A stretch of 64,000 nucleotides of DNA from Curvibacter cyanobacteriorum (lineage in GTDB: Bacteria > Pseudomonadota > Gammaproteobacteria > Burkholderiales > Burkholderiaceae_C). The translations under genes were made by a program, and so were the position numbers. Positions 1-9,293 of this stretch are shown here, piece by piece. Each line of letters begins with the position of its first letter. Position 1 is the stretch's first letter. The DNA lies in assembly GCF_028649475.1 (NCBI RefSeq), contig NZ_JAQSIP010000010.1, positions 1-64,000 of the forward strand, given 5' to 3'. Under the pieces are notes generated by a model. That model saw nothing but the letters and a program-made list of their open reading frames with translations. It had not been told where the DNA came from and did no database searches.

Positions 1-95
1 TGATTGCGGACTGGATCAGTTGGTACAACCATCGGCGCCCTCACCAGGCGCTGAAAATGAAGACCCCCGCTGAGGCTTATGCGTTAGCGGCCTGA
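1..95 (+). CDS. IS3-family transposase, C-terminal end (partial)
   Basis: Only the last 30 codons are in the window (frame from base 3, TGA at 93-95). The residues include WYNHRRPHQAL followed by TPAEAY, the characteristic end of the DDE integrase-core transposase (OrfB) of IS3-family elements. The rest of the element lies left of the window, so whether it is intact cannot be judged. The matching right-hand terminal repeat follows within 30 bases, which shows the element is inserted just beyond the end of the restriction operon. Confidence 0.85.
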   Translation, partial: IADWISWYNHRRPHQALKMKTPAEAYALAA

Positions 96-101
96 CCTGT
101 G

Positions 102-123
102 CAGAAAGTGCTGGGTCAATACA
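102..123. repeat. Probable right terminal inverted repeat of the IS3-family element
   Basis: Read on the minus strand this stretch begins TGTATTGACCCAGC, close to the TGTACTGACCC-type ends of the IS51/IS150 branch of the IS3 family. It lies just downstream of the transposase stop codon, where the right end is expected. The left end and the target duplication are outside the window, so the exact boundary (about base 123) is inferred. Confidence 0.5.
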
Positions 124-449
124 CCGCGGCGCCGGCCGGGAGATGGGAGATTGATTGCTGAAGAGTCCATGTGTCCACCAAGGGGAGTGATTGGTGGGAT
201 GGATCCTCAAGCGGCGGCGCAGGATTGGGTAGATGACTTGCCGGGACGCTTACGCAAAAAGGCCACGACGGATGCCGTGGCCTTTGGGGATGAATGCAAG
301 GGATGGGGAGTCTGACCGCCGCAACTCACACGGCTCGGTTCGCCGCTTCCGTCATGGCAAGCGGTGCCGAGTCAGTACTGTGCCGGGACCACTTGCGACT
401 GTCCAACATATAAAAACTTCGCCGCAGACTTACGGATGGTGCGACGAGG
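124..449. other. Non-coding gap between IS end and HNH gene
   Basis: About 325 bases without a convincing gene. Short open frames on both strands show no recognisable protein and mostly read across the terminator at 256-285. Apart from that terminator I see no attachment site, tRNA fragment or other structure. Confidence 0.6.
256..285 (-). terminator. Rho-independent terminator of the restriction/defence operon
   Basis: A 10-bp stem, AAAGGCCACG paired with CGTGGCCTTT around an 8-base loop, is followed on the minus strand by a T run (TTTTTGCG). It lies 165 bases past the HNH stop codon and faces the right way to end the minus-strand operon. Confidence 0.8.
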
Positions 450-1529
450 TCACGGAATAACTCCATTTGCCTTGCAGGCATCCAGAAATGGTTTTCTGAG
501 GAAATTACAGTCGGCATACGGTCGACTCTGAGTCTGCTGAGCACGCATTGCCAAGATGTCTGCGGGCTGCTTGCCATACGCTTGGCATTCTTCAAGCACC
601 TGCGTCAGCCAGTACTTTCCGTCATTTTCTCCGCAAAGTTTGGCTTTGTAGCGTTCTTCAATACCGTACACGTCCTTCCAGGTTTCAATCTCCTGTGTGA
701 TGGCGGCGGGGCCAAATTGCAGGGTGATATCTGCTGGGGTTAGCTTGGAAATGTCGGAATGCTGCAGATTGATTTGCAGCTCAATGGAATGCACTGCTGT
801 TTTGTAAGGGTAGAAAACGGCCCGACGATGAACTGCTCTGGCGGGGTCTTTGGGTGTGTAGGCCGGATCCTTGCTGGTCTTATAGCTGCTGTTGCAGTGG
901 TGGCAGGCAGGGACAAGATTACGAAAATTGATAGAGTTAAACGGGTACAGTGCCTTGGGGAGGTAGTGATCGTAGGCTTCACGCTTGCTGTTGTATTCGC
1001 CCAGTAGATCGCTGATGCCACAAAAGGGGCATTTCCCAGCTTTATTGGTTAGTACGAAAGTCTGGTAGTGATGGTCGATGTGACCGATCTTGGCTCGCAG
1101 TGCTGCAAGGTCCAAAAGCGACTGCGAGTACAAGCCCTTGAAGAACGTGCTGAGCTGGTCAGCGATATTCTTGTAGTTGACAGCAATGTCGCTGTAGCGG
1201 GCTAGATGTACTGTTGGATCATTGGCGCACACTTTCTCCAGATCGTTATTGCCTTGGTACCAACGCTTGAACTGCGCGATCTCTCTGCGCTCAAGCTGGG
1301 AGAAGCTCAGGTAAATGGCTTGAACCTGACTCGAAAAACGATCCCCAGCATCGGTGTGGTCATACGCAAAAGACGTCATTACGTCTTTGAGCGGCGGATT
1401 GGCATCAAACAGGTTGAGTCCGTAGGGGCCGGCTTTCCGCGCCCGACACCATACTTGATAGAAGATGAAGTTAACAAACCGCTGCATCCTCTCCATCTGA
1501 TGCGGCACATAGGTGTACGGAAACAGCAT
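450..1529 (-). CDS. HNH-type nuclease attached to the type I R-M operon
   Basis: This 359-aa protein has an HNH (His-Me finger) core in its middle: CPFC at 167-170, DHYLP at 187-191 giving the catalytic H188, then N201 and a second zinc pair C209/C212 in VPACHHCN. The first 160 residues and the last 140 match no domain I recognise and may be for recognition or partner binding. The start ATG shares one base with the ATPase stop codon (TGATG), so the two are translationally coupled and probably work as a pair. Family knowledge: HNH proteins paired with an ATPase occur in Septu (PtuA/PtuB) and in retron Ec78-type effectors. The target here, DNA or RNA, is unknown. It is the last gene of the operon, before the terminator at 256-285. 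Confidence 0.8.
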   Translation of the reverse strand: MLFPYTYVPHQMERMQRFVNFIFYQVWCRARKAGPYGLNLFDANPPLKDVMTSFAYDHTDAGDRFSSQVQAIYLSFSQLERREIAQFKRWYQGNNDLEKVCANDPTVHLARYSDIAVNYKNIADQLSTFFKGLYSQSLLDLAALRAKIGHIDHHYQTFVLTNKAGKCPFCGISDLLGEYNSKREAYDHYLPKALYPFNSINFRNLVPACHHCNSSYKTSKDPAYTPKDPARAVHRRAVFYPYKTAVHSIELQINLQHSDISKLTPADITLQFGPAAITQEIETWKDVYGIEERYKAKLCGENDGKYWLTQVLEECQAYGKQPADILAMRAQQTQSRPYADCNFLRKPFLDACKANGVIP

Positions 1530-3310
1530 CAGCCTTCTGCCTCCCCATTGCCCGGCTGATTACCGTCGAGGATGGCCTTGATCAGCAGCACTTTTTCCAC
1601 AGAGTCGCCGAGTTGCTGGTGAATTTCTGTGATCAACGATTCTTTGTCTTCGCCGCCCAGCTCAAAGCGGGCCCGCAACGCCTCCAACAAGGCCTGCGCA
1701 TGGCCGCCGATGGTTTCGCGCTTACCGAAGGTGTTCATGGTGATCTTGTTGATCGAGGCGCCCAGCGTGTTGTACGGCGGGTGGCTGATGCTGACCTCGC
1801 CGCTGGATTTGTCCTTGGCAAATACCAGCACCTTCTCCGGCTTGCTATCGGAAATCAGAAATGGCGTATGTGTGGTGATCAGCATCTCCTGTGCGAACTC
1901 ACCGCTGCCGGGCAGGCATTGTCGCAAGCGGGTGATGAAGTTGGCGCGCCAGTCCGGGTTGAAGTGCGTTTCGGGCTCGTCGAGTAGGAACAGGCTGTTG
2001 GTCTGGCGGAACAGCAGGCACAAGCCTAGGCTGTGCAGCAATTGGTGCTCGCCGTCCGACAGTTCTTTGAGCATCATCGGCTGCGCCACGCCCTGCTTGG
2101 TGAAGCGCACGAACTTGAACCGCATGATGCGCTGGTCGGATGCCAGCGTCGGCACCGTTTCGCCGACGTAATAGCTGGTGGATGTGTAGAGATCCGACTT
2201 CAGCGCATCGCTGACCGAATACAGATTCAGCGTCAGCAGGACTTGCAGCGCCTGGAACAGGGACAAGGCGGAATCATCGAAATTGTCGCGGAAGGCATCT
2301 TTCGTCCGTTCGTTGACCCAATAGTCCAAGATCAGCGTATCGGTAGCTTCATCATGGAAATGCAGCGTGGCGCAACGCTTGAGTTTTTCAATTATGGAGG
2401 TCCGTCCGTCGCCTTCTAACCCATGCAGCAACTTGAGCCGGTAGTCACCCGTCTCCGGGTCAAGGTTGATGGCGGCGTTGTCTGCGAAGTAGCCCGGCTG
2501 CGCGTAACCGGGCTGGACATAATCACCCGCAGTAAAAGCCTCGGCTTGTTGCCGTGTCAGCGGGATACTCCGGCGCAAAATGATGCGAAATTCCTTGAGC
2601 GCCTCAATGCCGACATCCTCGCGGAAGGGCTGGAGCGTGGTCTCGTCCTGAAACAGCAGGTTGCACAGCAGAATGGCTTGGCTGAATCCACTATCGAGGT
2701 AGGCTAATCGCGCATCTGGGCGACCGGGATAAGGAAGCTGTTTGGCCAGTGCTGTCCAGTACTCGTCGAACTGCACGAAGCGCATCTTGAAAAAGGGCAA
2801 GCTGAGGATTTCGTTCTCGCCCGACGAATAGCCCAGTACGTACTGCGGCAGCAGGATGTCGGCGTGGCCGCCCTTGAAAACCTCGTAAACGTCAGTTTCG
2901 AAGTCGCTCTGGTTCACCCACTGGAAGCGCACCGATTCACCGGGGTTTTTCCACACGCCCACTTTCGCCCACGCTGGACTGTCGGGGCCACAGTACTGAG
3001 AGGGTATGCGGATCAGGTAATCCAGTTCAAACGCCACCGGTAAAAAATCCTGGCCAGTGTTCTGCAACACCTCGGGCAGAAAACTGCGGCGCACCCGCAG
3101 GATTTCCAGCTGAAAGAAGATCGCTGCCAGTGCTTCGAGCAGATTGGACTTGCCGCTGCCATTGGGGCCAGCACAGACGAAGGGCGCAAAGCCATCGGGC
3201 TGGGCCAGTTCATCCTGCAGGCTCCATTCCGTGCGGAAGTGATGCTCAAAACCACAGGGCAGGCTGCGAAAGCCCGCTGGGTCCGTGATTTTGAGGCGCA
3301 GCAGTTTCAT
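1529..3310 (-). CDS. AAA/ABC-type ATPase associated with the restriction system
   Basis: A 593-aa soluble ATPase of the SMC/RecF/OLD-like group. Walker A is GPNGSGKS at 48-55, an ABC-signature-like LSDGEHQ at 417-423, Walker B LFLLDEPE at 440-447 with D444 and E445, and a switch histidine in TTHTPFL at 481. The roughly 360 residues between Walker A and the signature are unusual sequence rather than a plain SMC coiled coil. There is no TOPRIM domain, so the nuclease role probably falls to the HNH protein next to it. The start overlaps the hsdS stop by 4 bases (ATGA) and the stop overlaps the HNH start by one. I recall similar proteins being named restriction-system-associated AAA ATPases. Its likely role is a sensor or regulator of the nuclease; this is inferred from context. 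Confidence 0.8.
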   Translation of the reverse strand: MKLLRLKITDPAGFRSLPCGFEHHFRTEWSLQDELAQPDGFAPFVCAGPNGSGKSNLLEALAAIFFQLEILRVRRSFLPEVLQNTGQDFLPVAFELDYLIRIPSQYCGPDSPAWAKVGVWKNPGESVRFQWVNQSDFETDVYEVFKGGHADILLPQYVLGYSSGENEILSLPFFKMRFVQFDEYWTALAKQLPYPGRPDARLAYLDSGFSQAILLCNLLFQDETTLQPFREDVGIEALKEFRIILRRSIPLTRQQAEAFTAGDYVQPGYAQPGYFADNAAINLDPETGDYRLKLLHGLEGDGRTSIIEKLKRCATLHFHDEATDTLILDYWVNERTKDAFRDNFDDSALSLFQALQVLLTLNLYSVSDALKSDLYTSTSYYVGETVPTLASDQRIMRFKFVRFTKQGVAQPMMLKELSDGEHQLLHSLGLCLLFRQTNSLFLLDEPETHFNPDWRANFITRLRQCLPGSGEFAQEMLITTHTPFLISDSKPEKVLVFAKDKSSGEVSISHPPYNTLGASINKITMNTFGKRETIGGHAQALLEALRARFELGGEDKESLITEIHQQLGDSVEKVLLIKAILDGNQPGNGEAEG

Positions 3311-4803
3311 GCCTGCGCCGCCTTGAGCTCGATACGGTTGCCAGCGTCGTCAAAAGCCTGTGTCAGTGTGCCAGCAGCCAATGCATCGAATACCCAGGCT
3401 TTGATATGTTCGTAGTCGTTGGCGCCCAGTTCGAAATCGTTGTCTGGGTGCAGTTCCGCCAGCCGGTTCTGCGCCGCCGCCATGAAATTCTGTACTGAAA
3501 ACGGCGTGCTGCCCAGTTGGTTGAGATAGGCTTCCAGCCATTGGACGAGCAGATTCTTGCGCGCCTCCGCGCTCTCCAGCGCAGCCAGCAAGTTGTCGGT
3601 GTCAGGTAGGTGGATTGCCAGGCTTTGTTCGGCGGGAGTTTGCAAAGGTTCTGCTGCCACGGTTTTCTCTTTCTCCGGGTCGATGCCCAGCAAGGGCACC
3701 CGCGACAAATCCAGCTCGCCCTTGAAGGCCTGCTGGCTCAGGGCACCGTAGAGGGCTTCGAGGTCAGTAAGGCTTTGCTGGTAAGGGAATTTGAGGGCTT
3801 CAACTCTTTCTACAACCGCCGAGAACGCCGTCTGATTTTCATAAGGCACGTCAATGGTCCCGATCGGATAGATTCTTGATCCTGACACAAGCGGTTGCGC
3901 GGCGCGCCCAGCCGCTTTATTAAGATCATGGATAGCCAGCAAATGCTTGAGAAAGACCAGATCCGTCTTCTTCAAAAGGTCCTTCACGTAAAGCGCATTG
4001 TCTGTAACCCATGATTTTGGCTCTGTAAGGTGCACGGAGCCGCAGTAGTAGCCAACTCGGCCGATGACCAATGTTGGCGCGTCGAACATGTATTCCGTGT
4101 GAGTGCCATTGACCCCATTCCCGCCATATACCTTGTAGGGACCGTCGGTATTCATGTCCTTGGCCACTAGACCATTTCCACTTGCCACCTTGATGATCTG
4201 ACCAATCGTCGTCGGCTCCCACCCCTTCTGATTCCGCACCGGGTCGCCAAACATCTCCAGAAACACGCTCTTGAGCAGGTCGTCGAGTTGTTGCAGGTGT
4301 TGTTTGCGCTGGGCGATCAGTCCTTCGACTTTGCCGAGCAGATGGGCAATGCGGATTTGGTCGTCGAGGGGCGGGAGCGGCAAATTGATGCTCTCTAATC
4401 CTTTGAACTTCAGGGAGTCACGAACAGCGCCCTCAGTATTCGCCCGAATCTGTGCATTGCCCCAGCCACTTTTTAGATAGCGCAGCAAATAGTCTGCGTG
4501 AAGATCTTTGCCGGCTTCGAACACGATATACAGTGGGCTTACTAGAACCGTGCTGTCGTGCCGAAGGTAGTCAATCGATCCAACATTGATGCGTGAAGGG
4601 TTGTAGGCAAATTGCCCCGGGCTGACGATCTTGTAGTTTGAGACGTCCTTGCTGAAAACTTCTTTGCTAAAGTAATCAGTTGATCTTGTGAAGCCTTCTG
4701 AGTTGGTGACGGAAAACACTTCGACATCGGCCTCAACCCGATTTCGTTGGCTCACTTGTCGAACGTGTTTTCCAAGCTCAACAATCGGGAAACGGCTCTT
4801 CAT
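3307..4803 (-). CDS. hsdS: Type I restriction-modification specificity subunit HsdS
   Basis: The DNA-recognition subunit, which sets the target of both methylation and cleavage. The layout is classical: first target-recognition domain about 1-140, a central conserved helical spacer at 141-188 (LPLPPLDDQIRIAHLLGK onwards), second recognition domain about 196-320, and a distal helical repeat at 321-367 ending LSQQAFKGEL. Unusually, about 130 further residues (368-498) follow where most HsdS proteins stop; they are acidic and alanine-rich and look like an extra folded domain. The start overlaps the hsdM stop by 4 bases. Recognition domains exchange readily, so the target sequence cannot be predicted from here. 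Confidence 0.93.
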   Translation of the reverse strand: MKSRFPIVELGKHVRQVSQRNRVEADVEVFSVTNSEGFTRSTDYFSKEVFSKDVSNYKIVSPGQFAYNPSRINVGSIDYLRHDSTVLVSPLYIVFEAGKDLHADYLLRYLKSGWGNAQIRANTEGAVRDSLKFKGLESINLPLPPLDDQIRIAHLLGKVEGLIAQRKQHLQQLDDLLKSVFLEMFGDPVRNQKGWEPTTIGQIIKVASGNGLVAKDMNTDGPYKVYGGNGVNGTHTEYMFDAPTLVIGRVGYYCGSVHLTEPKSWVTDNALYVKDLLKKTDLVFLKHLLAIHDLNKAAGRAAQPLVSGSRIYPIGTIDVPYENQTAFSAVVERVEALKFPYQQSLTDLEALYGALSQQAFKGELDLSRVPLLGIDPEKEKTVAAEPLQTPAEQSLAIHLPDTDNLLAALESAEARKNLLVQWLEAYLNQLGSTPFSVQNFMAAAQNRLAELHPDNDFELGANDYEHIKAWVFDALAAGTLTQAFDDAGNRIELKAAQA

Positions 4804-6464
4804 CCCACCATCCCCTTCAACTCCAGCAACTCACGCACGATGCCGCTTTGAACCTTGGCGAGGTCTGCCTCCTCCACATCTCCCACCTCGGCCTGAATCA
4901 GCCGATCCAGAATCACGCCCGGCGCGTCGTAATGCACTTCCTCAAACACATCGGTTTTATAGCGTGAGAGCGAGAGATCGAAGTTATTTTTCTCGTCCGA
5001 AATCTCAGTGCGCGGCACCATGAAACATTTGGCCGTGCGGTCGGTGTCACTGGCTGGATTACGCCCGTGGTATTTTTCGATGATGTCTTGCAGATCTCCG
5101 TTGCCTTCCTGCTTGCTGCGCTTGTCATCCAGCGAATAGCCGTCGGCAGCCATTTCGTAGAACCACACATGCTCGGTAGCAGGCTGGGTGACTTTGTCTT
5201 TTGGCCCCCAGACTTTGGTAAACAGCAGGATGGCGGTGCTGACCCCGGCGTAGGGCTTGAATACGCCGCTGGGCATGGTAACCACGGCCTTGAGGTCACA
5301 ACGCTCCACCAGCAATTGGCGCAGCGTTCTGAACGCGCCCCCGGAGCCGAACAGCACGCCTTGCGGCACGATCACGCAAGCGGTGCCACCCTTCTTGAGC
5401 AGGCGGTAAATGTTCTCGACAAACAGCAGCTCGGTCTTGGTGGTGCCGAGTTGCAGATTTTCGTTGATGTCGCCCTTATCGATACTGCCGGTAAAGGGCG
5501 GGTTGGCCATCACGATGTCGTATTCGGCTTCCTCGGTGTAGCTCTTGCTTAGGGTGTCCTTGTAGTCGATGTGCGGCTCGTCGATGCCGTGCATCATCAG
5601 GTTCATCAGCCCCAGGCGCACCATGGTGGCGTCGATGTCATAGCCCCAGAGTGAGCTGGCCAGAATGGCTTGCGCTTTTTCGGTGAGCGCGGCGGCGACC
5701 GAGGTGCGCACGAAGCCATCTTCATCGGGCGTGAGGTCTTTGCTGCCTGCCTTGATAGCAAGTTGTGTGACGATGTACTGATAAGCGCCGAGCAAAAAGC
5801 CGCCGGAACCACAGGCCGGGTCAGCAATCTTGTGGCCCAGTTGCGGCTGCACCAAATCAGCCATCAGCTTGATGATGTGCCGTGGGGTGCGGAACTGGCC
5901 ATTCTTGCCAGCAGTGGCGATCTCGGACAGCAGCATTTCATAGACATCGCCTTGGATGTCCTGAAAGGCCTGGCCGTTCTCACGCGAATCGCGCTCCATC
6001 ACTTCGAAGATGTCGTCGATGGTCTTCACCGCCTCCACCAGCAGGGCCGGTTTGGGGATGATGAACACCGCATTCTTCATGTGGTGGGTGAAATTGGACT
6101 CGGCACCGTTCAGGTCTTTGAGGAAGGGGAACACCTTGCCTTGCACGTGCTGCAGCATTTCTTCAGCCTGCATGCGCTTGAATTCGCTCCAGCGCAGCGT
6201 GCGCTTGTCGATGGCGAATTTTTCAGGCTCTTGCTGGCTGCGATACTCGGATGGAATCCAGCTGCCAACGAATTTTGAGGTGTAGTTCTCGCCAGTCCAT
6301 TCAGCATCAGCTTGGCGCTTCTGGTCCAGCTCATCGAGCCGTTTCATGAACAGCAGGTAGGTGATCTGCTCGATGGCGGTGAGTGGGTTGCTGATGCCGC
6401 CGCTCCAGAATTTGTTCCAGAGCTGGTCGATCTTGCTTTTGAGTTCGGGGTTGTTCTGTAGCAT
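4800..6464 (-). CDS. hsdM: Type I restriction-modification methyltransferase subunit HsdM
   Basis: An N6-adenine DNA methyltransferase that acts in an M2S1 complex with HsdS and protects host sites. In this 554-aa protein an N-terminal helical HsdM domain (about 8-145) is followed by the catalytic domain with the SAM-binding motif DPACGSGG at 215-222 and the adenine-methylase motif NPPF at 321-324. The length is normal for the family and no key residue is missing. It starts 15 bases after the hsdR stop and overlaps hsdS by 4 bases, so M and S are translationally coupled. Confidence 0.95.
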   Translation of the reverse strand: MLQNNPELKSKIDQLWNKFWSGGISNPLTAIEQITYLLFMKRLDELDQKRQADAEWTGENYTSKFVGSWIPSEYRSQQEPEKFAIDKRTLRWSEFKRMQAEEMLQHVQGKVFPFLKDLNGAESNFTHHMKNAVFIIPKPALLVEAVKTIDDIFEVMERDSRENGQAFQDIQGDVYEMLLSEIATAGKNGQFRTPRHIIKLMADLVQPQLGHKIADPACGSGGFLLGAYQYIVTQLAIKAGSKDLTPDEDGFVRTSVAAALTEKAQAILASSLWGYDIDATMVRLGLMNLMMHGIDEPHIDYKDTLSKSYTEEAEYDIVMANPPFTGSIDKGDINENLQLGTTKTELLFVENIYRLLKKGGTACVIVPQGVLFGSGGAFRTLRQLLVERCDLKAVVTMPSGVFKPYAGVSTAILLFTKVWGPKDKVTQPATEHVWFYEMAADGYSLDDKRSKQEGNGDLQDIIEKYHGRNPASDTDRTAKCFMVPRTEISDEKNNFDLSLSRYKTDVFEEVHYDAPGVILDRLIQAEVGDVEEADLAKVQSGIVRELLELKGMVG

Positions 6465-6479
6465 GAGGTGCCCTATTTT

Positions 6480-9278
6480 TTAGGCAGCCAACCGTTCGGT
6501 CAGCTGCAGGATTTCGTTGATCTCAAACGGACTGAACACGCCACGGATGCCTTGCGGGTGAATGACCGTGAAGGGGGCGTTGATCAAGTCTTTCTTCTCC
6601 ACCTTTTCGCGCTCGATGATGAAGCCCTTCAGCAGATTGAGGAACTCCATCTGCCGACTGCTGAGCGTGGTGTGGGCGCGGATGAATTGATCGAAGGCGA
6701 CGCTGACTTCATCCGGAAAACTCTTGAGCACTTCAATGCCCAAGATGTGGCGGATGAACTGTATGAAGCGCGCCTTGCGGTTCTTGTAGACCTGACGCAG
6801 CAGGTCTTCGGTGATGTGCGGGTGTTCTTCGTGCAGCAGTTCGGCCAGTTCATTGGCTTCCACCGTGCTGACCGTCTCGCCGTTCTTGATCTTCTGCAGC
6901 ACCGGGTTATGCGCGGTGAGTTCGGCAATCAAAGCCTCGACCATTTCGCGGTAGCGGGTGACGCTGACCGCTTCGTGCTGCGGGCCGAACTCCACCCATT
7001 CCTTCTTGTGCAGTTCATCGGCCAGATCAAGGTGGGTTTGCTCCTGGCCGGCGTTCTGTTCACGGAATTTCATCAGCGGGCCGAGTTTGGCAATCAGTTC
7101 GTCGAAGGCATCTTCATCCGCCTTGGCCCAGTAGTGGCTGGTTTGCGCGGCGCGGATCAGGGCTTCTTCCTGCTTTACGAAGCTGACGGAGAGCGGCAGT
7201 TCGCTGATCTGTTCGACGATGCACTCCTTGATGGTTTCGGCTTGTTCCTTATCATCATTCAGAACGGCCAGCGAGTATTCGAGAAGGTCACGTTCAAAAC
7301 GCATGGCCTTGAAATCGGCCTCGGACACAGTGCGGAACAGCGGCTTGATTTCAGCGCGCAGGAACTCCAACCGTTCGTGACTGAGGCTGATCCAGAAGTT
7401 GTCATCCTCCAGCCGCGCTAGCGCAGCGGCGGCTTCCTTGATCACCACCGACTCTTTGGGCAATGCTGCCACCTGCAGGCGGAGCTTGGCGATTTCGCGC
7501 GCGGCGATGTCGGCATGGCCGCTGTCGTTGGCCTTTTCGATCTTGTCGAGCCGCAGGCCGACCAGCCGCACGGGCAGCGGCAACTGGGCTTTCAGTTCCT
7601 TGCCTTTGGGGTTGAGCTTGAAGTATTCGAAGTTGTCCCAGCAGTCGAGAATCAGGAACACATCTTTTTCAAGGCACCAGGGCTTGGGCTTGCTGGTTTC
7701 CAGCAGGCGTGTACCGCGTCCGACCATCTGCCAGAACTTGGTATAGGAATAGACCGGCTTGGCGAAGACGAGGTTGACGATTTCGCGTACGTCGATGCCG
7801 GTATCGAGCATGTCCACGCTGATGGCGATGCGCGGCATGTCGTTGTTGGTGAATTGATCGAGCAGGCCGCCTTTACCGTAGACGCGTGGATCGTCTGACA
7901 CCAGCACTTTGGCGAGTTCGCCGTGGTACTGCGGATAGAGCTTATCGAAGATTTCTTCCATGCGCCGGGCGTGCGCCTTTGTGGCACAGAAGAAGATGGT
8001 CTTGCCCGGCAGCACGCCATTGGCATCCTTGATGGCTTCTTCCATGAATTCGCGGACGATCAGGGTGTTGGTGCCCTTGTTGATCACCTGCTTTTCAAGC
8101 TGGGTACCCTCGAAGTTGATGTCTTCAATCTCCTTGCCCTGCAAGATCAGCTTCTTCTGGTCCTCCAAGGAGATGGTGCGCTTACTGATGCCTTCCATCT
8201 GAAACTTAGTCTGAATCTTCATGACCTGGAAGTTACAGAGGTAGGGTGGCACGTTGTTCACGGCTTCTTCATAGGTGTAGGCAAACGTGGGGATGCCGTC
8301 TTCGCAATGGAAAAGCTGAAAGGTGTTGTGATCAATGATGTCGGTTGGCGTGGCCGTCAGGCCCAGCGTGATGGCCTTGAAGTAGTCGAGGACTTCGCCG
8401 AAAGTGTTGTAGATGGAGCGATGGCTTTCATCGACGACGATGAAATCGAAGAAGTGCGGCGACAGGTGCTGCGCCTCGTCCCGGATGATGTTGAGCATCG
8501 TGGGATAGGTGGCGACATATACGCGGCGATCCGTGGCAATCAACTTTTCACCCACATTGGGCCAGCGCGGCTCGTTGGGCATGTGCTCCTTGAAGGCTGC
8601 CAGTGCTTGCTCGCGCAACGCAATCCGATCAACCAGAAACAGCACTTTCTCTGCGTGACCAGCGCGCATCAGCGCATCAACCATGGCAATGCAGGTGCGG
8701 GTTTTGCCGGTGCCAGTGGCCATCACCAGCAGGAAATCACGCTGTTTTTTCTCGATACCTTCGAGCACCGAACGAATCGCGCGGATCTGGTAATCACGCC
8801 CGGCAATCGAGGTGTTGATGAATTCCTGTGTCAGCGGCTTGCGATTGCGGCGGATGTAGGCAAAGCGTTCCAGATCGTCGCGTGTAGGAAAGCCGACCAC
8901 CTTGCGTGGCGGCGCGTTTTCCAAGTCCCAGAAATAGAGCTCGTGGCCGTTGGTGTAGAAGCAAAACGGCAGTTCGCCGCCCAGTTGCTTCTGGATGTTG
9001 TAGCAGTACTGCTTTGCCTGCTCACGGCCAATGGCGGCATCACGGCTGGTCTTCTTGGCTTCGACTACCGCCAAGGGCTTGCGGTCTTTGCCAAGCAAGA
9101 CGTAATCACTGAACTGGTGGCCCTCGTAAGGTGTGCGAGGTTCGGCCACGCCGGGAGGCAATTGCGTCAGGATGTCGAATTCCTCAACGACCTGCGTAGG
9201 GTCTTTGACGTTCCAGTCGGCTTGCGCAAGCTGTTGGTCTATGAGTTCTGATCTTGTCTCTGCTTCTGATTTCGCCAC
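6480..9278 (-). CDS. hsdR: Type I restriction enzyme subunit HsdR (translocase/nuclease)
   Basis: The motor and nuclease subunit of the R2M2S1 complex, which translocates and cuts DNA that lacks the cognate methylation. The 932-aa protein has an N-terminal PD-ExK nuclease domain (D58, E73, K75 in VVEAKK), then a superfamily 2 helicase core with Walker A ATGTGKT at 187-193 and the DESH box at 283-286, and a C-terminal region of the EcoEI type. It appears complete, though shorter than EcoKI HsdR. The start is GTG at 9278, chosen because a GGAGG ribosome site lies 8 bases upstream and the next residues (MAKSEAETRSELID) look like a natural N-terminus. It heads the R-M operon, with hsdM, hsdS, ATPase and HNH genes downstream. 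Confidence 0.94.
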   Translation of the reverse strand: MAKSEAETRSELIDQQLAQADWNVKDPTQVVEEFDILTQLPPGVAEPRTPYEGHQFSDYVLLGKDRKPLAVVEAKKTSRDAAIGREQAKQYCYNIQKQLGGELPFCFYTNGHELYFWDLENAPPRKVVGFPTRDDLERFAYIRRNRKPLTQEFINTSIAGRDYQIRAIRSVLEGIEKKQRDFLLVMATGTGKTRTCIAMVDALMRAGHAEKVLFLVDRIALREQALAAFKEHMPNEPRWPNVGEKLIATDRRVYVATYPTMLNIIRDEAQHLSPHFFDFIVVDESHRSIYNTFGEVLDYFKAITLGLTATPTDIIDHNTFQLFHCEDGIPTFAYTYEEAVNNVPPYLCNFQVMKIQTKFQMEGISKRTISLEDQKKLILQGKEIEDINFEGTQLEKQVINKGTNTLIVREFMEEAIKDANGVLPGKTIFFCATKAHARRMEEIFDKLYPQYHGELAKVLVSDDPRVYGKGGLLDQFTNNDMPRIAISVDMLDTGIDVREIVNLVFAKPVYSYTKFWQMVGRGTRLLETSKPKPWCLEKDVFLILDCWDNFEYFKLNPKGKELKAQLPLPVRLVGLRLDKIEKANDSGHADIAAREIAKLRLQVAALPKESVVIKEAAAALARLEDDNFWISLSHERLEFLRAEIKPLFRTVSEADFKAMRFERDLLEYSLAVLNDDKEQAETIKECIVEQISELPLSVSFVKQEEALIRAAQTSHYWAKADEDAFDELIAKLGPLMKFREQNAGQEQTHLDLADELHKKEWVEFGPQHEAVSVTRYREMVEALIAELTAHNPVLQKIKNGETVSTVEANELAELLHEEHPHITEDLLRQVYKNRKARFIQFIRHILGIEVLKSFPDEVSVAFDQFIRAHTTLSSRQMEFLNLLKGFIIEREKVEKKDLINAPFTVIHPQGIRGVFSPFEINEILQLTERLAA

Positions 9279-9293
9279 AGTTATGCCTCCCCG

